Of a stretch of DNA of 64,000 bases, positions 33,340 through 42,870 are shown in pieces. Position 1 is the stretch's first letter; the number at the start of each line of letters is the position of its first letter. The notes below the pieces were generated by a model. It saw only the letters and a list, made by a program, of their open reading frames with translations. It had not been told where the DNA came from and did no database searches. Position numbers and translations under genes: made by a program. Origin of the DNA: UBA7960 sp964624065 (lineage in GTDB: Bacteria; Bacteroidota; Bacteroidia; Bacteroidales; UBA7960); assembly GCA_964624065.1 (NCBI GenBank), contig CAZUWF010000001.1, forward strand, positions 124,001 through 188,000, in the 5' to 3' direction.

Positions 33340-34866
33340 ATGAAAAATAATAGAGTTCTTTTGGTTGTCCTGGACGGATGGGGGCTTGGAGATCGCGGCC
33401 CGTCCGACATTATATTCAATTCGGAGGTTAAGTTTACTAAAAGCCTCACACAAACCCACCCAACGGCCCAGATAAAGACTTCTGGAGAAGACGTTGGATT
33501 GCCCAACGGCCAAATGGGCAACTCCGAAGTGGGTCACCTTAACATCGGCGCTGGCAGGGTGGTTTACCAAGAACTCGTCAGGATAAGCAAGGCAGTTCGC
33601 GATGGTGATTTTTTCAAAGAGCCCGTTCTAAACCAGGCATTTGAATACGCCAGGGCAAATGGCAGAAAGGTACACTTACTCGGGCTTGTTTCCAATGGAG
33701 GCGTCCATTCTGCAATGGATCACCTCTTCGGCTTTTGCGATGCGGCGAAAAAGGTTGGCTTTAGTGACCTTTACATCCACGCATTTACCGACGGGCGCGA
33801 TACGGACCCAAGGAGCGGGCTTGGCTTCATCAATGAATTGGAAGAACACCTTAAAAACTCTGCAGGCAAGGTTGCCTCGGTATGTGGTAGATATTATGCC
33901 ATGGACCGCGACAAACGCTGGGAGCGGGTTAAGCTTGCCTATGACCTGCTGGTTGGCGGAGCTGGCATCAAGCATACCTCGGCAGCCGAGGCAGTGCAGG
34001 CCTCTTATAATGATGATGTTACGGACGAGTTTATCAATCCTCGCGTAATCATTGACCAAAACGGGCAGCCAGTTGCAGCCATCGGTACAAACGACGTGGT
34101 TATTTGTTTCAACTTCCGCACAGACAGGCTAAGGGAACTCACCACCGTGCTTTCACAAAAGGACATGCCCGAGTTTGAAATGCAAACCCTACCCCTGCAC
34201 TATGTTACTTTGACCCGATACGATGAGTCCTTCAAGGATGTGAATGTTATTTACGAGAAAGAAGAATTGGTAAATACCCTCGGAGAGGTTCTTTCAAACA
34301 AAGGCAAGAAACAACTTAGAATAGCCGAAACCGAGAAGTACCCTCATGTTACCTTCTTCTTCAATGGTGGACGCGAAGAACAGTTTCCGGGCGAGGAGCG
34401 TATTATGGTACCATCGCCCAAGGTTGCAACCTACGACTTGCAGCCGTCAATGAGCGCGCCTGAAGTAAAGGACAAGGTAGTGGAGGCAATCAATCGCGAC
34501 GTATTCGATTTCATTTGTCTAAATTATGCCAATGCTGATATGGTTGGACACACAGGGGTTTACAGTGCCATAAAGGAAGCTGTTGAAACCGTGGACTCAT
34601 GCCTGAAAGAAACTGTTGAAGCAGCAATTGCCAGAGGGTACTCCGTAATAATCACCGCCGATCATGGCAATGCTGATTTTGCCCTTAATCCCGATGGATC
34701 GCCAAATACAGCGCACTCAACCAATCCGGTACCCTGCTGGTTGATTAGCCCAGAGTACGATAAAATTAGGGATGGCCGGTTGGCTGATCTGGCACCCACC
34801 ATTTTGAAAATAATTGGTGTGGATATTCCCAAGGAAATGGATGGCAGGCCTTTGGTTGGCTCCTGA
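33340..34866 (+). CDS. gpmI: Cofactor-independent phosphoglycerate mutase (508 aa)
   Basis: Interconverts 3- and 2-phosphoglycerate in glycolysis using a phosphoserine intermediate and two manganese ions. LLVVLDGWGLGDR is the N-terminal metal site; GNSEVGHLNIGAGR contains the catalytic Ser; DGRDTDPRSG and RYYAMDRDKRWERV are conserved substrate-binding segments; NADMVGHTG and TADHGNAD are the C-terminal metal ligands. Full family length. The ATG at 33340 is preferred to the in-frame TTG three bases earlier. It is followed by an 880-base stretch with no clear gene. Confidence 0.97.
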   Translation: MKNNRVLLVVLDGWGLGDRGPSDIIFNSEVKFTKSLTQTHPTAQIKTSGEDVGLPNGQMGNSEVGHLNIGAGRVVYQELVRISKAVRDGDFFKEPVLNQAFEYARANGRKVHLLGLVSNGGVHSAMDHLFGFCDAAKKVGFSDLYIHAFTDGRDTDPRSGLGFINELEEHLKNSAGKVASVCGRYYAMDRDKRWERVKLAYDLLVGGAGIKHTSAAEAVQASYNDDVTDEFINPRVIIDQNGQPVAAIGTNDVVICFNFRTDRLRELTTVLSQKDMPEFEMQTLPLHYVTLTRYDESFKDVNVIYEKEELVNTLGEVLSNKGKKQLRIAETEKYPHVTFFFNGGREEQFPGEERIMVPSPKVATYDLQPSMSAPEVKDKVVEAINRDVFDFICLNYANADMVGHTGVYSAIKEAVETVDSCLKETVEAAIARGYSVIITADHGNADFALNPDGSPNTAHSTNPVPCWLISPEYDKIRDGRLADLAPTILKIIGVDIPKEMDGRPLVGS

Positions 34867-35067
34867 CGCCTAACAATAATTTGATCTGAGCGGTCGGCTT
34901 GGGCAGCGTTTCTGCAACAATTATTTCTTCCTAAATGGTATGCTTCTTTTCCTGGAAGGCATAAGGCCTTCAATCTGGCTACCCGTTGGTCTTAAAGCTC
35001 CCGGATAAAGGGTGCGGGGTGTATTGGGTTTGAAAAATGCTTACCAACCGCTTGGTCACAGTTCCCA

Positions 35068-35532
35068 TCAGGTCTGATTTCTACGGGGTACCTTGCATTG
35101 TATTACCCTTGGGCTGTCCTTAATTATTTTGATGAAATTTGCAATCAGTTGAACTCCTTCAGCAATCGAGCCCTCCAACAGGCCTCGGCTTAGGTATCCA
35201 GATTTGCTTAGTACGGCTTGAACCATAAACCGGTAGAGAGCCACTTCTGACCAATGCCCCTTGGCGGTTAGCTCCATTAACGTGCTGCTTTGCTTCTTCA
35301 TTTGGATGGGGAAGGCTTTCAGGAGTTTGAAGCCTGTACAAAACACACTAGGTGCAATTTCCTTGTAAAACCATTTCCGGAGCCCGGACCAATGGGTTGG
35401 GACACTTTTGCTCGAGTTCAGCGAACCTACTATGCGAAACAGTGCCGGAAAACTCGCCCACCGCGTGTTTTTGGGCAAAACCGAAGAAAAAGGCTTCAAA
35501 TTCCCGATCTGACCCAGATGAAAAAGCGCCAA
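35068..35532 (-). CDS. Doubtful hypothetical ORF in a gene-poor stretch (154 aa)
   Basis: The 880 bases between gpmI and the esterase gene (34867-35749) hold no recognisable gene. The longest frame, on the minus strand, encodes MALFHLGQIGNLKPF... with helical-looking parts (TLMELTAKGHWSEVALYRF and SIAEGVQLIANFIKIIKD) and no signal peptide. It is not recognised, is broken up by shorter frames on both strands, and lacks a promoter I could identify. It could be a real lineage-specific gene, a decayed gene or chance. No transposase or integrase features were seen here. Confidence 0.25.
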   Translation of the reverse strand: MALFHLGQIGNLKPFSSVLPKNTRWASFPALFRIVGSLNSSKSVPTHWSGLRKWFYKEIAPSVFCTGFKLLKAFPIQMKKQSSTLMELTAKGHWSEVALYRFMVQAVLSKSGYLSRGLLEGSIAEGVQLIANFIKIIKDSPRVIQCKVPRRNQT

Positions 35533-35749
35533 ATTGGTAATTGCTTAGCTGCCTGATGGTGAATATTTACGGTTAGATCGCTTTGCACCATATTTTTCTG
35601 TTGAGATGTGTCCCTTATTGCTGATTCAAATCCTTTGCAAAATTAGCCTATAGCAAAGAATATTTCAGTAACTTCGTAATTGTTTATTTACAAGAAACCA
35701 TTAGCTAAATATGTGATTATTAGTATTTTAAAAATTCAAAAAATTTGAA

Positions 35750-38296
35750 ATGATCAACATTTCTTTGATTCTAATTCCCCCTTATTCCTCTCTCAAGATA
35801 GTTCTAATATCCCTGATAATTACGTGTTTGTATATTAGCCTGACACAATGCCAGCAAACAGGAAACATTGTTGAAATATTCGGTCGGGAGCGGGCCGAGT
35901 CAACCGAAGAAGGGATGGTGATTCACAACTTCACTAGAGGTTTTGCATTGAGGGATGCAATGGTTCCGGGAATGCTTACGGGGTTTCAAGATATTTTGGC
36001 TTGGCAAGTTGCCTCCGACCTTTTCGAAACCCCTAAGGAGGGGTTGGAGTTGAAATATTGCTACAACTCGAGGCCGGGCCGCCCCGTATTGAAATGGGAT
36101 GCAATTGAGGTTGATTCCACCGGCTATTTCGCCGGGGGGCTTGGCAGGGCCTACGTTTACACTGAGTTCGATTCGCCGGCAGGTCAAGTTGCCCTTTTGG
36201 AGGCAACAGGGCACACGAGGGTTTTTGTAAACGGCTTGCCACGTGAGGGCGACCATTACGATTACAACCAAACTTTGATTCCGTTCAAACTTAAGAAAGG
36301 ACAAAACCAATTTGTTTACACTTACGGCAGGTTCGGAAAGGTATCATCCAAGATAGTAATTCCTCGTAAGGAAGTTATGTTTTCTAAGAGGGATATGACC
36401 CTGCCATCCATTATCCGTGGTGAAGAAAAGGAACTACTTGGAGCCATAAGGATAATTAATGCCAGCGATGAAACCATAGGAAAACTTAAAGTTCTCTGCC
36501 GCTTGGAAACAGGAGAAAGCGCTGTTTTTCATACCGGAAGCATCGTTCCGTTAACAACCCGAAAGGTGGGATTCAAAATTCCTGCACCAAGGGGCAACTT
36601 TGTTGGCGAAAAGATTTGGGCAACGCTTGTTTTGAAAACTAATGAAGGCGAAGAAATAGACAGGGTTGCCTTTGAAATAAACGTGAGAAGGGGCAACCAG
36701 CACCACGAGCGAACCTTCGTAAGCAATATTGACGGCAGCGTGCAGTACTATTCCGTTGCACCTTCAACATCCGATGCTCCAAATCAGGCTTTAGTTTTGT
36801 CGTTGCACGGGGCTTCGGTGGAGGCCACCAACCAAGCGAGGGCCTACAGGCAAAAGGACTGGGCGCACATTGTTGCTCCAACAAATCGTCGCCCGTTTGG
36901 TTTCAACTGGGAAGAGTGGGGTAGGATGGATGCCCTTGAAGTTTTGGCCGACGCCGGCAAGATTTACAATACAAAGCCTAGCCGTACCTATCTAACAGGG
37001 CACTCGATGGGAGGCCACGGTACCTGGGTTCTTGGTGCCACCTACCCCGACAAGTGGGCGGCAATTGCCCCGGCTGCCGGCTATCCAGACATTATTACCT
37101 ATAGAAGAACTGGGGTTGATTCGGCAATGTTGGAAAACAAGCACTTCGAGATGGTTTACCGGGGAGCACTTCCCGGAAGGGTTCTTGACTTGACAATAAA
37201 TTACCTGCAATCGGGGGTTTACGTGCTTCATGGCAGTGCCGATGCAGTGGTTCCGGTGGAGCAAGCGAGGCTGATGCGCGAAAAGCTGGGGAGGCTTCAT
37301 CCCAATTTTGCATATTACGAGTACCCTGGTGGTTCGCATTGGTACGGCAATCACAGTATGGATTGGCCGCCGCTGTTCGAATTCTTTAGGCAAAACACCA
37401 TCGCGCAAAAGGCCGAAGTAAAAAATTTTGAGTTTCGCACTGCATCGCCAGCCGTTTCGGCCAGCAACTACTGGATAACTGTTAACCAGCAGTTGGTTCC
37501 TTACCTGCACTCCGAAGCGAAGGTGAGCTTGCGCCACGATACCATTTTTGCAAACCTCGAAAACATTCAGACGATTACCTTCCACACTTCACTGCTCAAT
37601 AATTCAAAACCTATTGTGATTTCCGTTAATGGAAAAGTGGTTGCACCAAAGAGCATTGGCGATGTAATTGTTTATTATTGTGGAAGCACCTGGAGCGAAA
37701 TATCAGGCTTGCCGTCAAACCAAAAAAATCCTGAACGCTACGGTGGATTCAAGTTTGCCTTCACAAATAACGTGGTGTTTGTGTATGCCACCAATGGCAC
37801 CCCTGATGAAAACGAATGGTACCTGAACAAAGCTCGCTTTGATTCAGAAACATTTCTTTATAGAGGCAATGGGTCCATTGAAATAATCCCTGACTACGAG
37901 TTCAATCCAGAGGCTCACCCTGACAGGAACGTGGTTATTTATGGCAATTCTCAAAACAACCTTGCCTGGAATTTCCTGTTGATTAATTGCCCGGTGGAGG
38001 TCACCAATAATGGAATCAAGTTTGGCTCGCAAATTTTTGAAGGTGACAATCTGGGAACCTATTTCATCCATCCTCGGCCCGACAGTAAAATGGGCAGCGT
38101 AGGGGTAGTGGCAGGTACAGGCGCCACAGGAATGAAATCACTTTGGAACAATGACTACTTCTCTGGTATTACTGGCTTTCCCGACCTGATGATATTCACC
38201 ATCGAATGGCTCAAGGAAGGCCTTAACGGCGTGAAGGTTTCAGGCTTTTTCGGCAACGAATGGAGTGTTGAAAACGGCCATTTTGTGGTGGAGTAG
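35750..38296 (+). CDS. Exported multi-domain alpha/beta-hydrolase (esterase/peptidase-like), 848 aa
   Basis: Three parts: an N-terminal signal/anchor helix (about 14-33, IVLISLIITCLYISL), a mixed beta region to about 330 that includes a jelly-roll-like segment, and a catalytic alpha/beta-hydrolase domain from about 335 to 555. The nucleophile is Ser419 in TYLTGHSMGGHGTW; Asp is probably in LHGSADAVVPVEQ and His in YPGGSHWYGNH, which gives a full triad. A further C-terminal region of about 290 residues is not recognised. The catalytic part resembles secreted PHB-depolymerase/feruloyl-esterase or S9-like hydrolases. The substrate is unknown. Lipid anchoring at Cys34 (LTQC) is doubtful because Gln precedes Cys. 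Confidence 0.8.
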   Translation: MINISLILIPPYSSLKIVLISLIITCLYISLTQCQQTGNIVEIFGRERAESTEEGMVIHNFTRGFALRDAMVPGMLTGFQDILAWQVASDLFETPKEGLELKYCYNSRPGRPVLKWDAIEVDSTGYFAGGLGRAYVYTEFDSPAGQVALLEATGHTRVFVNGLPREGDHYDYNQTLIPFKLKKGQNQFVYTYGRFGKVSSKIVIPRKEVMFSKRDMTLPSIIRGEEKELLGAIRIINASDETIGKLKVLCRLETGESAVFHTGSIVPLTTRKVGFKIPAPRGNFVGEKIWATLVLKTNEGEEIDRVAFEINVRRGNQHHERTFVSNIDGSVQYYSVAPSTSDAPNQALVLSLHGASVEATNQARAYRQKDWAHIVAPTNRRPFGFNWEEWGRMDALEVLADAGKIYNTKPSRTYLTGHSMGGHGTWVLGATYPDKWAAIAPAAGYPDIITYRRTGVDSAMLENKHFEMVYRGALPGRVLDLTINYLQSGVYVLHGSADAVVPVEQARLMREKLGRLHPNFAYYEYPGGSHWYGNHSMDWPPLFEFFRQNTIAQKAEVKNFEFRTASPAVSASNYWITVNQQLVPYLHSEAKVSLRHDTIFANLENIQTITFHTSLLNNSKPIVISVNGKVVAPKSIGDVIVYYCGSTWSEISGLPSNQKNPERYGGFKFAFTNNVVFVYATNGTPDENEWYLNKARFDSETFLYRGNGSIEIIPDYEFNPEAHPDRNVVIYGNSQNNLAWNFLLINCPVEVTNNGIKFGSQIFEGDNLGTYFIHPRPDSKMGSVGVVAGTGATGMKSLWNNDYFSGITGFPDLMIFTIEWLKEGLNGVKVSGFFGNEWSVENGHFVVE

Positions 38297-38429
38297 GGGG
38301 GAATGTCCAATTGGATTAAACCAAGAGAAATATTTCCGTTTGGTTAGGCATTGGGCTTATAAAAATTAACCTTGAGCCCTTTCTTTTTAAGTTTGTGACT
38401 CGAACCCAAAAACCAAACTGAACAATTGT

Positions 38430-38437
38430 TAATTTTG
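38430..38437 (+). promoter_or_regulatory. -7 promoter element for the NqrM-like gene
   Basis: TAATTTTG, exact TAnnTTTG, 20 bases before the ATG at 38457. Confidence 0.5.
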
Positions 38438-38456
38438 ATTTGTTTAAGTAAATACA

Positions 38457-38651
38457 ATGCAAGTTTTAGTCCTTACAATTATTTTATTGGCTTTTGCCGT
38501 TGCTGGCATAGCAATTAAGATGTTTTTCATCAAGGGGTCAACATTCACCAAGACGTGTGGAAGCAAATTTGATCCGGATAGTGGAAAACCTATGGCCTGT
38601 ACCTGTCAAAGGGATAAAAAATCAGACTGCGACAATGGTCCTGCCTCTTGA
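38457..38651 (+). CDS. NqrM-like small Cys-rich membrane protein (64 aa)
   Basis: One N-terminal TM helix (VLVLTIILLAFAVAGIAIKMFF) is followed by a short tail with four cysteines: KTCGSKFD, then MACTCQ, then SDCDN. This is the layout of NqrM (DUF539), a protein needed for maturation of Na+-NQR in Vibrio, proposed to deliver iron to the cysteines shared by NqrD and NqrE. The assignment is supported by position: apbE and the whole nqrA-F operon lie within the next 9 kb. It is a resemblance in layout, not proven homology, so the symbol is left blank. It is followed closely by the unknown gene at 38687. Confidence 0.75.
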   Translation: MQVLVLTIILLAFAVAGIAIKMFFIKGSTFTKTCGSKFDPDSGKPMACTCQRDKKSDCDNGPAS

Positions 38652-38686
38652 AAAGGGCAGCATTATTTACCAAAAAACCAAGAAGG

Positions 38687-39412
38687 ATGGAACGTTTGCC
38701 AATAATAATTGAACGTTTTGGTGCCCTTAACAAGGAGGAAAAACTCACCACTACCGATCCTGGCTTGCTTGAGAACAGGTACCAGGTTTACGAAAGCCGA
38801 GCGCCATTTTTCAACTACTACGAAGATTCTCCGGGTTTCAAGTTGGGCACCCACGTGTATCTCGAGCTGGATGGATACCACTCTTTCGAAACAATTTTGA
38901 GAGCCACCCATAATGTTAGAAAGTCTTTTCAATTGGAGTTTTTTGCAACCATTGGTTACATCACCTATCAAGGTTCCAACTATCAGGTAATCAGGTTACT
39001 TGGAATGAATTCGTACCAACACATCGACGAGTTGCAAGGGTTGTACGAAAATCAGGGTGTTAGGTTTAAGAAAAGCCACACGAAGTTGATAGACCAAATG
39101 GTAATCATCAGGCTCGAAAAATTTTTTCACCTCACAACTTTCGAGGATGGGATATACTTTTTCGATGAGATTCAGCCCCAGATAGGTTACTTTGTGGTGC
39201 CGGAATACATTTCTTGGGATAGGTTCAAGAAACTAACCAAGGAGGTCAAGTTCGAAACAAGCCTGTTGTTTTTTGATGCCGCCTCTGCCTATTTTTACCA
39301 GGACAGACAAATTGTGAACCTTGTAAGGATCTTTAAAAGCCAGAACTCTATCGAAAAACTTGTTCCAATCAGGGAGAGGTACCTTAAAATTCTAGAGTCA
39401 GGGCGAATTTAG
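38687..39412 (+). CDS. Conserved-looking protein of unknown function (241 aa)
   Basis: Not recognised. A soluble, moderately charged protein without signal peptide or TM segments. Seen: GFKLGTHVYLELDGYHSFE, HNVRKSFQLEFFATIGYIT, and a C-terminal half rich in Phe/Tyr (ISWDRFKKLTKEVKFETSLL, YFYQDRQIVNLVRIFK). The frame reaches a TTG at 38648 that overlaps the NqrM-like gene by four bases; the ATG at 38687 (MERLPIIIERF) is preferred, though the TTG would make translational coupling possible. It ends 13 bases from the stop of the convergent apbE. A role linked to Na+-NQR is a guess from location only. Confidence 0.75.
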   Translation: MERLPIIIERFGALNKEEKLTTTDPGLLENRYQVYESRAPFFNYYEDSPGFKLGTHVYLELDGYHSFETILRATHNVRKSFQLEFFATIGYITYQGSNYQVIRLLGMNSYQHIDELQGLYENQGVRFKKSHTKLIDQMVIIRLEKFFHLTTFEDGIYFFDEIQPQIGYFVVPEYISWDRFKKLTKEVKFETSLLFFDAASAYFYQDRQIVNLVRIFKSQNSIEKLVPIRERYLKILESGRI

Positions 39413-39425
39413 GGCAGGTTTGTAC

Positions 39426-40433
39426 TTACTTCCTTTGTGGATTAATTCCGCTTGTCCAATAAGTTTTGAAGCCATCTGAGCCATCAGAATAGATAAAAAA
39501 CGCTTCGATTTCGGACTTGTTTTTCACGAATTCTATTGATCGCTCGAGTCCCATAACCATAAATGCCGTTGCATACCCGTCAGCCGTAATGCAATCCTTT
39601 GCCACCACCGAAACGCCCAGGAGCGAATGGCTCACAGGATATCCTGTAGTAGGGTCAATGGTGTGTGAGAATCTTTTGCCGTTCAACTCGAAGTACCTGC
39701 GATAACTGCCAGAGGTGGCAACCGCCTTATTCTCCAACTCGATGAAAAAATCATATTCTTGAGGTGAGTCCCAACTTTCGGCGGGATTTTCCAATGCAAC
39801 CCTCCATTTGGTTCCGTCGGGTTTGATGCCACGCGTGGTCAAGTCTCCTCCAATTTCAACCAAAAACTCGGTAATTCCTTTCGAAAGTAGCAGCTCGCCC
39901 ACCAAGTCGGCGGCATACCCCTTTGCTATGGCATTGAAATCGAATTGTATTTCGGGTAAATCCTTTTCCAAAATACCCTTTGAAACTAACCTGGTTTTGT
40001 TAAGACCAACAAAACGGAGCAGGCTGTCCACTAAAGGTTTGGTCATTTTCTCTGAATTTGCAAATCCAAAACCCCATGCGTTAACCAAAGGAGAAACTGT
40101 CGGGTCAAAGGCACCATAGGTATCCTTATGTATTTCTGCCGATCGAAGGTAAACACGCTCGAAGATGTCGTCAATCGTTTTGGTTTCGTTCCTGTTTACC
40201 AACGAAATGATTGAATTGGGGCGGTAGTAGGATACCGATTGGTTAATTTTTTCAAACAACTCTTCAATTTCGACCTGGTATGTTTCACCAGAATCAGTGT
40301 AGAAACTAATCAGGTATGTAGTGCCGAAAACCTCGCCCCTAATGTTTATTCTTTCTAAGTTTTGTTTTGACTCAGTGCACCCAAATAGGAATATTGCGGC
40401 TAGAAACAAACCAAAATTTAAATTTATCCTCAT
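39426..40433 (-). CDS. apbE: FAD:protein FMN transferase ApbE, lipoprotein (335 aa)
   Basis: Attaches FMN covalently to a Thr of target proteins (NqrB, NqrC, RnfG-type), using FAD as donor. Seen: lipoprotein signal with LFGC (Cys19); VFGTTYLISFY; GAFDPTVSPLVNAWGFGF; FNAIAKGYAADLV; FLVEIGGDLTTRG; TSGSYRRYF; and the metal-binding TIDPTTGYPVSHSLLGVSV...CITADGYATAFMVMG, all ordered as in the family. It is on the same strand as nqrA-F and the CDF gene, 210 bases downstream, so it may have its own promoter. Its known targets in this window are NqrB and NqrC; the DUF2271 protein at 57459 is a further candidate. Confidence 0.96.
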   Translation of the reverse strand: MRINLNFGLFLAAIFLFGCTESKQNLERINIRGEVFGTTYLISFYTDSGETYQVEIEELFEKINQSVSYYRPNSIISLVNRNETKTIDDIFERVYLRSAEIHKDTYGAFDPTVSPLVNAWGFGFANSEKMTKPLVDSLLRFVGLNKTRLVSKGILEKDLPEIQFDFNAIAKGYAADLVGELLLSKGITEFLVEIGGDLTTRGIKPDGTKWRVALENPAESWDSPQEYDFFIELENKAVATSGSYRRYFELNGKRFSHTIDPTTGYPVSHSLLGVSVVAKDCITADGYATAFMVMGLERSIEFVKNKSEIEAFFIYSDGSDGFKTYWTSGINPQRK

Positions 40434-40643
40434 AGAATTTTTGTTTTTTTAGGACGACAATCAAGATGAAATTAATGATAGTCTGAAGACATTTTTTCAT
40501 CGCAAATTCGCAAACATTTATTGATAATTAATAAACATTCGTTATCAATACTAATCGGCAAACTAGCTTTTGGCGGCTGGTAGCAATTAGCTGTTGGCTT
40601 ATGATTACCATTGCCAAATAATTTTTTTTTAGTTTTTCACTTC

Positions 40644-41558
40644 TCACCCTTCATTTTTATTCTGGCATTTCTCCAAAGGCTCCACGTGAATTGAAATGTG
40701 GGTGGTGCTACCAAAACGGCCCAAAAGCTTACTTTCAGCCTCCAAGGTTAGATCGTGGGCCTGCATTACATTCATTTCTGGGTCAACGAAAACGTGCATT
40801 TCGATTGCAATGTCATTGCCTAAATGGCGAGTTTTGAGACTGTGGGGCTCGTGTATCCCTTCTACGGAGTTTACCAGGGAAAGTATTTCGGATTCGATTT
40901 CTCTTGAGAGTGATGTTTCTATCAATTCCGAAATCGTTTCTCGAAGGATTTGAACGGCAACCTTTAATATGAAAAAACTAACCACAATGGCTGCTATGGG
41001 GTCGAGAATAACCCACCTGCTGCCCAAAAGGATAGCTCCTCCAATACCAATTATTGTTCCTAATGAGGAAAACGCATCGCTACGATGGTGCCACGCGTTT
41101 GCCACAACAACCTTGCTTTTTATTCTATTTCCGACATTTATGGTGTACCTAAAAAGAATCTCCTTGACGACCACGGACAATACTGCTGCAATTAAGGCCA
41201 CCAGGCCTGGTTTTTGAAGTGGCAAAGAGGAAAAGTGCCCCTGTATTGCCATTGCCGATGAGTAAATTAGCCCGGCTCCCACCAAAATCAGAACCCCACC
41301 TATGAGGGCGGTGGCAAGTGTTTCGATCTTTCCGTGCCCGTACCGGTGTTTGTGGTCGTGGGGTTTCGACGACGCCCGAAGGCTGGTTATCACTACCAAA
41401 TCGGTTGCAAAATCGCTTACTGAATGAACAGCATCGGCAATCATAGCCGAAGAGTTGCCAAGCACTCCGGCGACAAATTTGAAGATCGTAAGGATAATGT
41501 TGGCAACAAGGCCAACAAACGTTACCTTCCTTGCCTCTTTATGTCGTTGGATTGACAC
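40644..41558 (-). CDS. Cation diffusion facilitator (CDF) exporter, 304 aa
   Basis: Exports divalent metals such as zinc, iron or cobalt in exchange for protons. Six TM helices; metal-site motifs DAVHSVSDFATD and HHRSDAFSS, with the Asp/His pattern of the family, and a C-terminal cytoplasmic domain (VHEPHSLKTRHLGNDI-like IHEPHSLKTRHLGNDIAIEMHV) that binds metal and gates transport. Which metal is not decidable here. It begins 27 bases after the nqrF stop, so it may be co-transcribed with nqr; the biological reason for that link is unclear. Confidence 0.9.
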   Translation of the reverse strand: MSIQRHKEARKVTFVGLVANIILTIFKFVAGVLGNSSAMIADAVHSVSDFATDLVVITSLRASSKPHDHKHRYGHGKIETLATALIGGVLILVGAGLIYSSAMAIQGHFSSLPLQKPGLVALIAAVLSVVVKEILFRYTINVGNRIKSKVVVANAWHHRSDAFSSLGTIIGIGGAILLGSRWVILDPIAAIVVSFFILKVAVQILRETISELIETSLSREIESEILSLVNSVEGIHEPHSLKTRHLGNDIAIEMHVFVDPEMNVMQAHDLTLEAESKLLGRFGSTTHISIHVEPLEKCQNKNEG

Positions 41559-41585
41559 CTAAAAATACAAGTTATTGGATTGGTT

Positions 41586-42845
41586 CTAACCGCCGAAATC
41601 GTCCAAGTCAATGTTACCTTCAGGTACGCCGAGGCTATCTAACATTTTTAGGACCGAAGAGTTCATAATTGGTGGTCCGCAAAGGTAGTACTCTATTTCC
41701 TCTGGTTCGGCATGCTTGCCAAGGTAATTGTCCAAAACAACTTGGTGAATAAAGCCTGTGTAACCGGTCCAGTTATCCTCTTGAAGGGGTTCTGATAGTG
41801 CTATGTTAAATTTGAAATTCGGAAACTTGCTTTCAATCTCTCTAAACTCTTCCTCGTAAAAAATCTCCCGTTTTGACCTAGCCCCGTACCAGTAAGAGAC
41901 TTTGCGACCGGTTTTCAGCGTATGAAAAAGGTGGAAAATATGCGACCTGAGCGGTGCCATACCTGCTCCACCTCCAATGTAAACCATTTCCTTATTGGTA
42001 TTTTTAATGTGGAATTCGCCGTATGGGCCAGAAATGGTTACCTTGTCGCCAGGCTTGCGCGAAAAAACGTAAGAAGAGCAAACTCCAGGGTTAACTTTCA
42101 TGAATGAATTTGTTTTGGGATCCCAGGGTGGGGTAGCAATCCTTATGTTGAGCATAATTATGTTTCCCTCGGCTGGGTGATTGGCCATCGAATAGGCCCT
42201 GAAAATCGATTCGGGATTGCGCATTTTCAGGTCAAACAGCCTGAATTTTTCCCAATCTTCGCGATATGCGTCTTCCACTAGAATGTCTTTGAAGTCAACG
42301 TCAATGGCTGGAACGTCTATCTGTATGTAACCACCCGATTTGAAATCCATTGATTCGCCCTCGGGTAGCCTAACCACGAACTCCTTTATAAAAGTGGCAA
42401 CGTTGTGATTCGACACCACCTCGCATTCCCACTTCTTGATTCCGAAGATCTCTTTCGGAATCCTGATGTCAATGTCGCTCTTGACCTTTACCTGGCAGCT
42501 AAGCCTCCACTTATCTTGGATTTCCTTGCGCGAAAAATAGCCTACTTCTGTTGGGAGAATATCGCCGGCTCCGTCCACAACCTGACACTTGCACATGGCA
42601 CAAGTACCGCCTCCGCCACAGGCGCTTGGCAAGTAAATTCCCTGTTGCGATAAGGTGCTAAGCAAGGTCATTCCGGCAGGTACGGTTATTTCTCGATCCT
42701 GGTTTATGGTTACCTTAACAGGGCCGCTCGGCACGAGCTTTGCCCTTGCATAAAGCAGCATTGCCACCAAAAAAAGCGTAATCAGCAAGAAAGAACCAAC
42801 GCTGGCAATAATAATCCAAAGGGTTCCTGAATCAATAAGAATCAT
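41586..42845 (-). CDS. nqrF: Na+-NQR subunit F (NADH dehydrogenase, FAD and 2Fe-2S), 419 aa
   Basis: Electron entry subunit of Na+-NQR. N-terminal TM helix (about 10-32), a 2Fe-2S domain with Cys76, Cys82, Cys85 (ACGGGGTCAMC) and Cys117 (RLSCQVKV), an FAD domain with RAYSMANHP, and an NADH domain with YIGGGAGMAPLRSHIFHL, SYWYGARS and a C-terminal YYLCGPPIM and DDFGG end. All cofactor residues are intact. Last nqr gene in the operon. Confidence 0.97.
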   Translation of the reverse strand: MILIDSGTLWIIIASVGSFLLITLFLVAMLLYARAKLVPSGPVKVTINQDREITVPAGMTLLSTLSQQGIYLPSACGGGGTCAMCKCQVVDGAGDILPTEVGYFSRKEIQDKWRLSCQVKVKSDIDIRIPKEIFGIKKWECEVVSNHNVATFIKEFVVRLPEGESMDFKSGGYIQIDVPAIDVDFKDILVEDAYREDWEKFRLFDLKMRNPESIFRAYSMANHPAEGNIIMLNIRIATPPWDPKTNSFMKVNPGVCSSYVFSRKPGDKVTISGPYGEFHIKNTNKEMVYIGGGAGMAPLRSHIFHLFHTLKTGRKVSYWYGARSKREIFYEEEFREIESKFPNFKFNIALSEPLQEDNWTGYTGFIHQVVLDNYLGKHAEPEEIEYYLCGPPIMNSSVLKMLDSLGVPEGNIDLDDFGG

Positions 42846-42870
42846 ATTAAATATTATTACGATGATTAAC

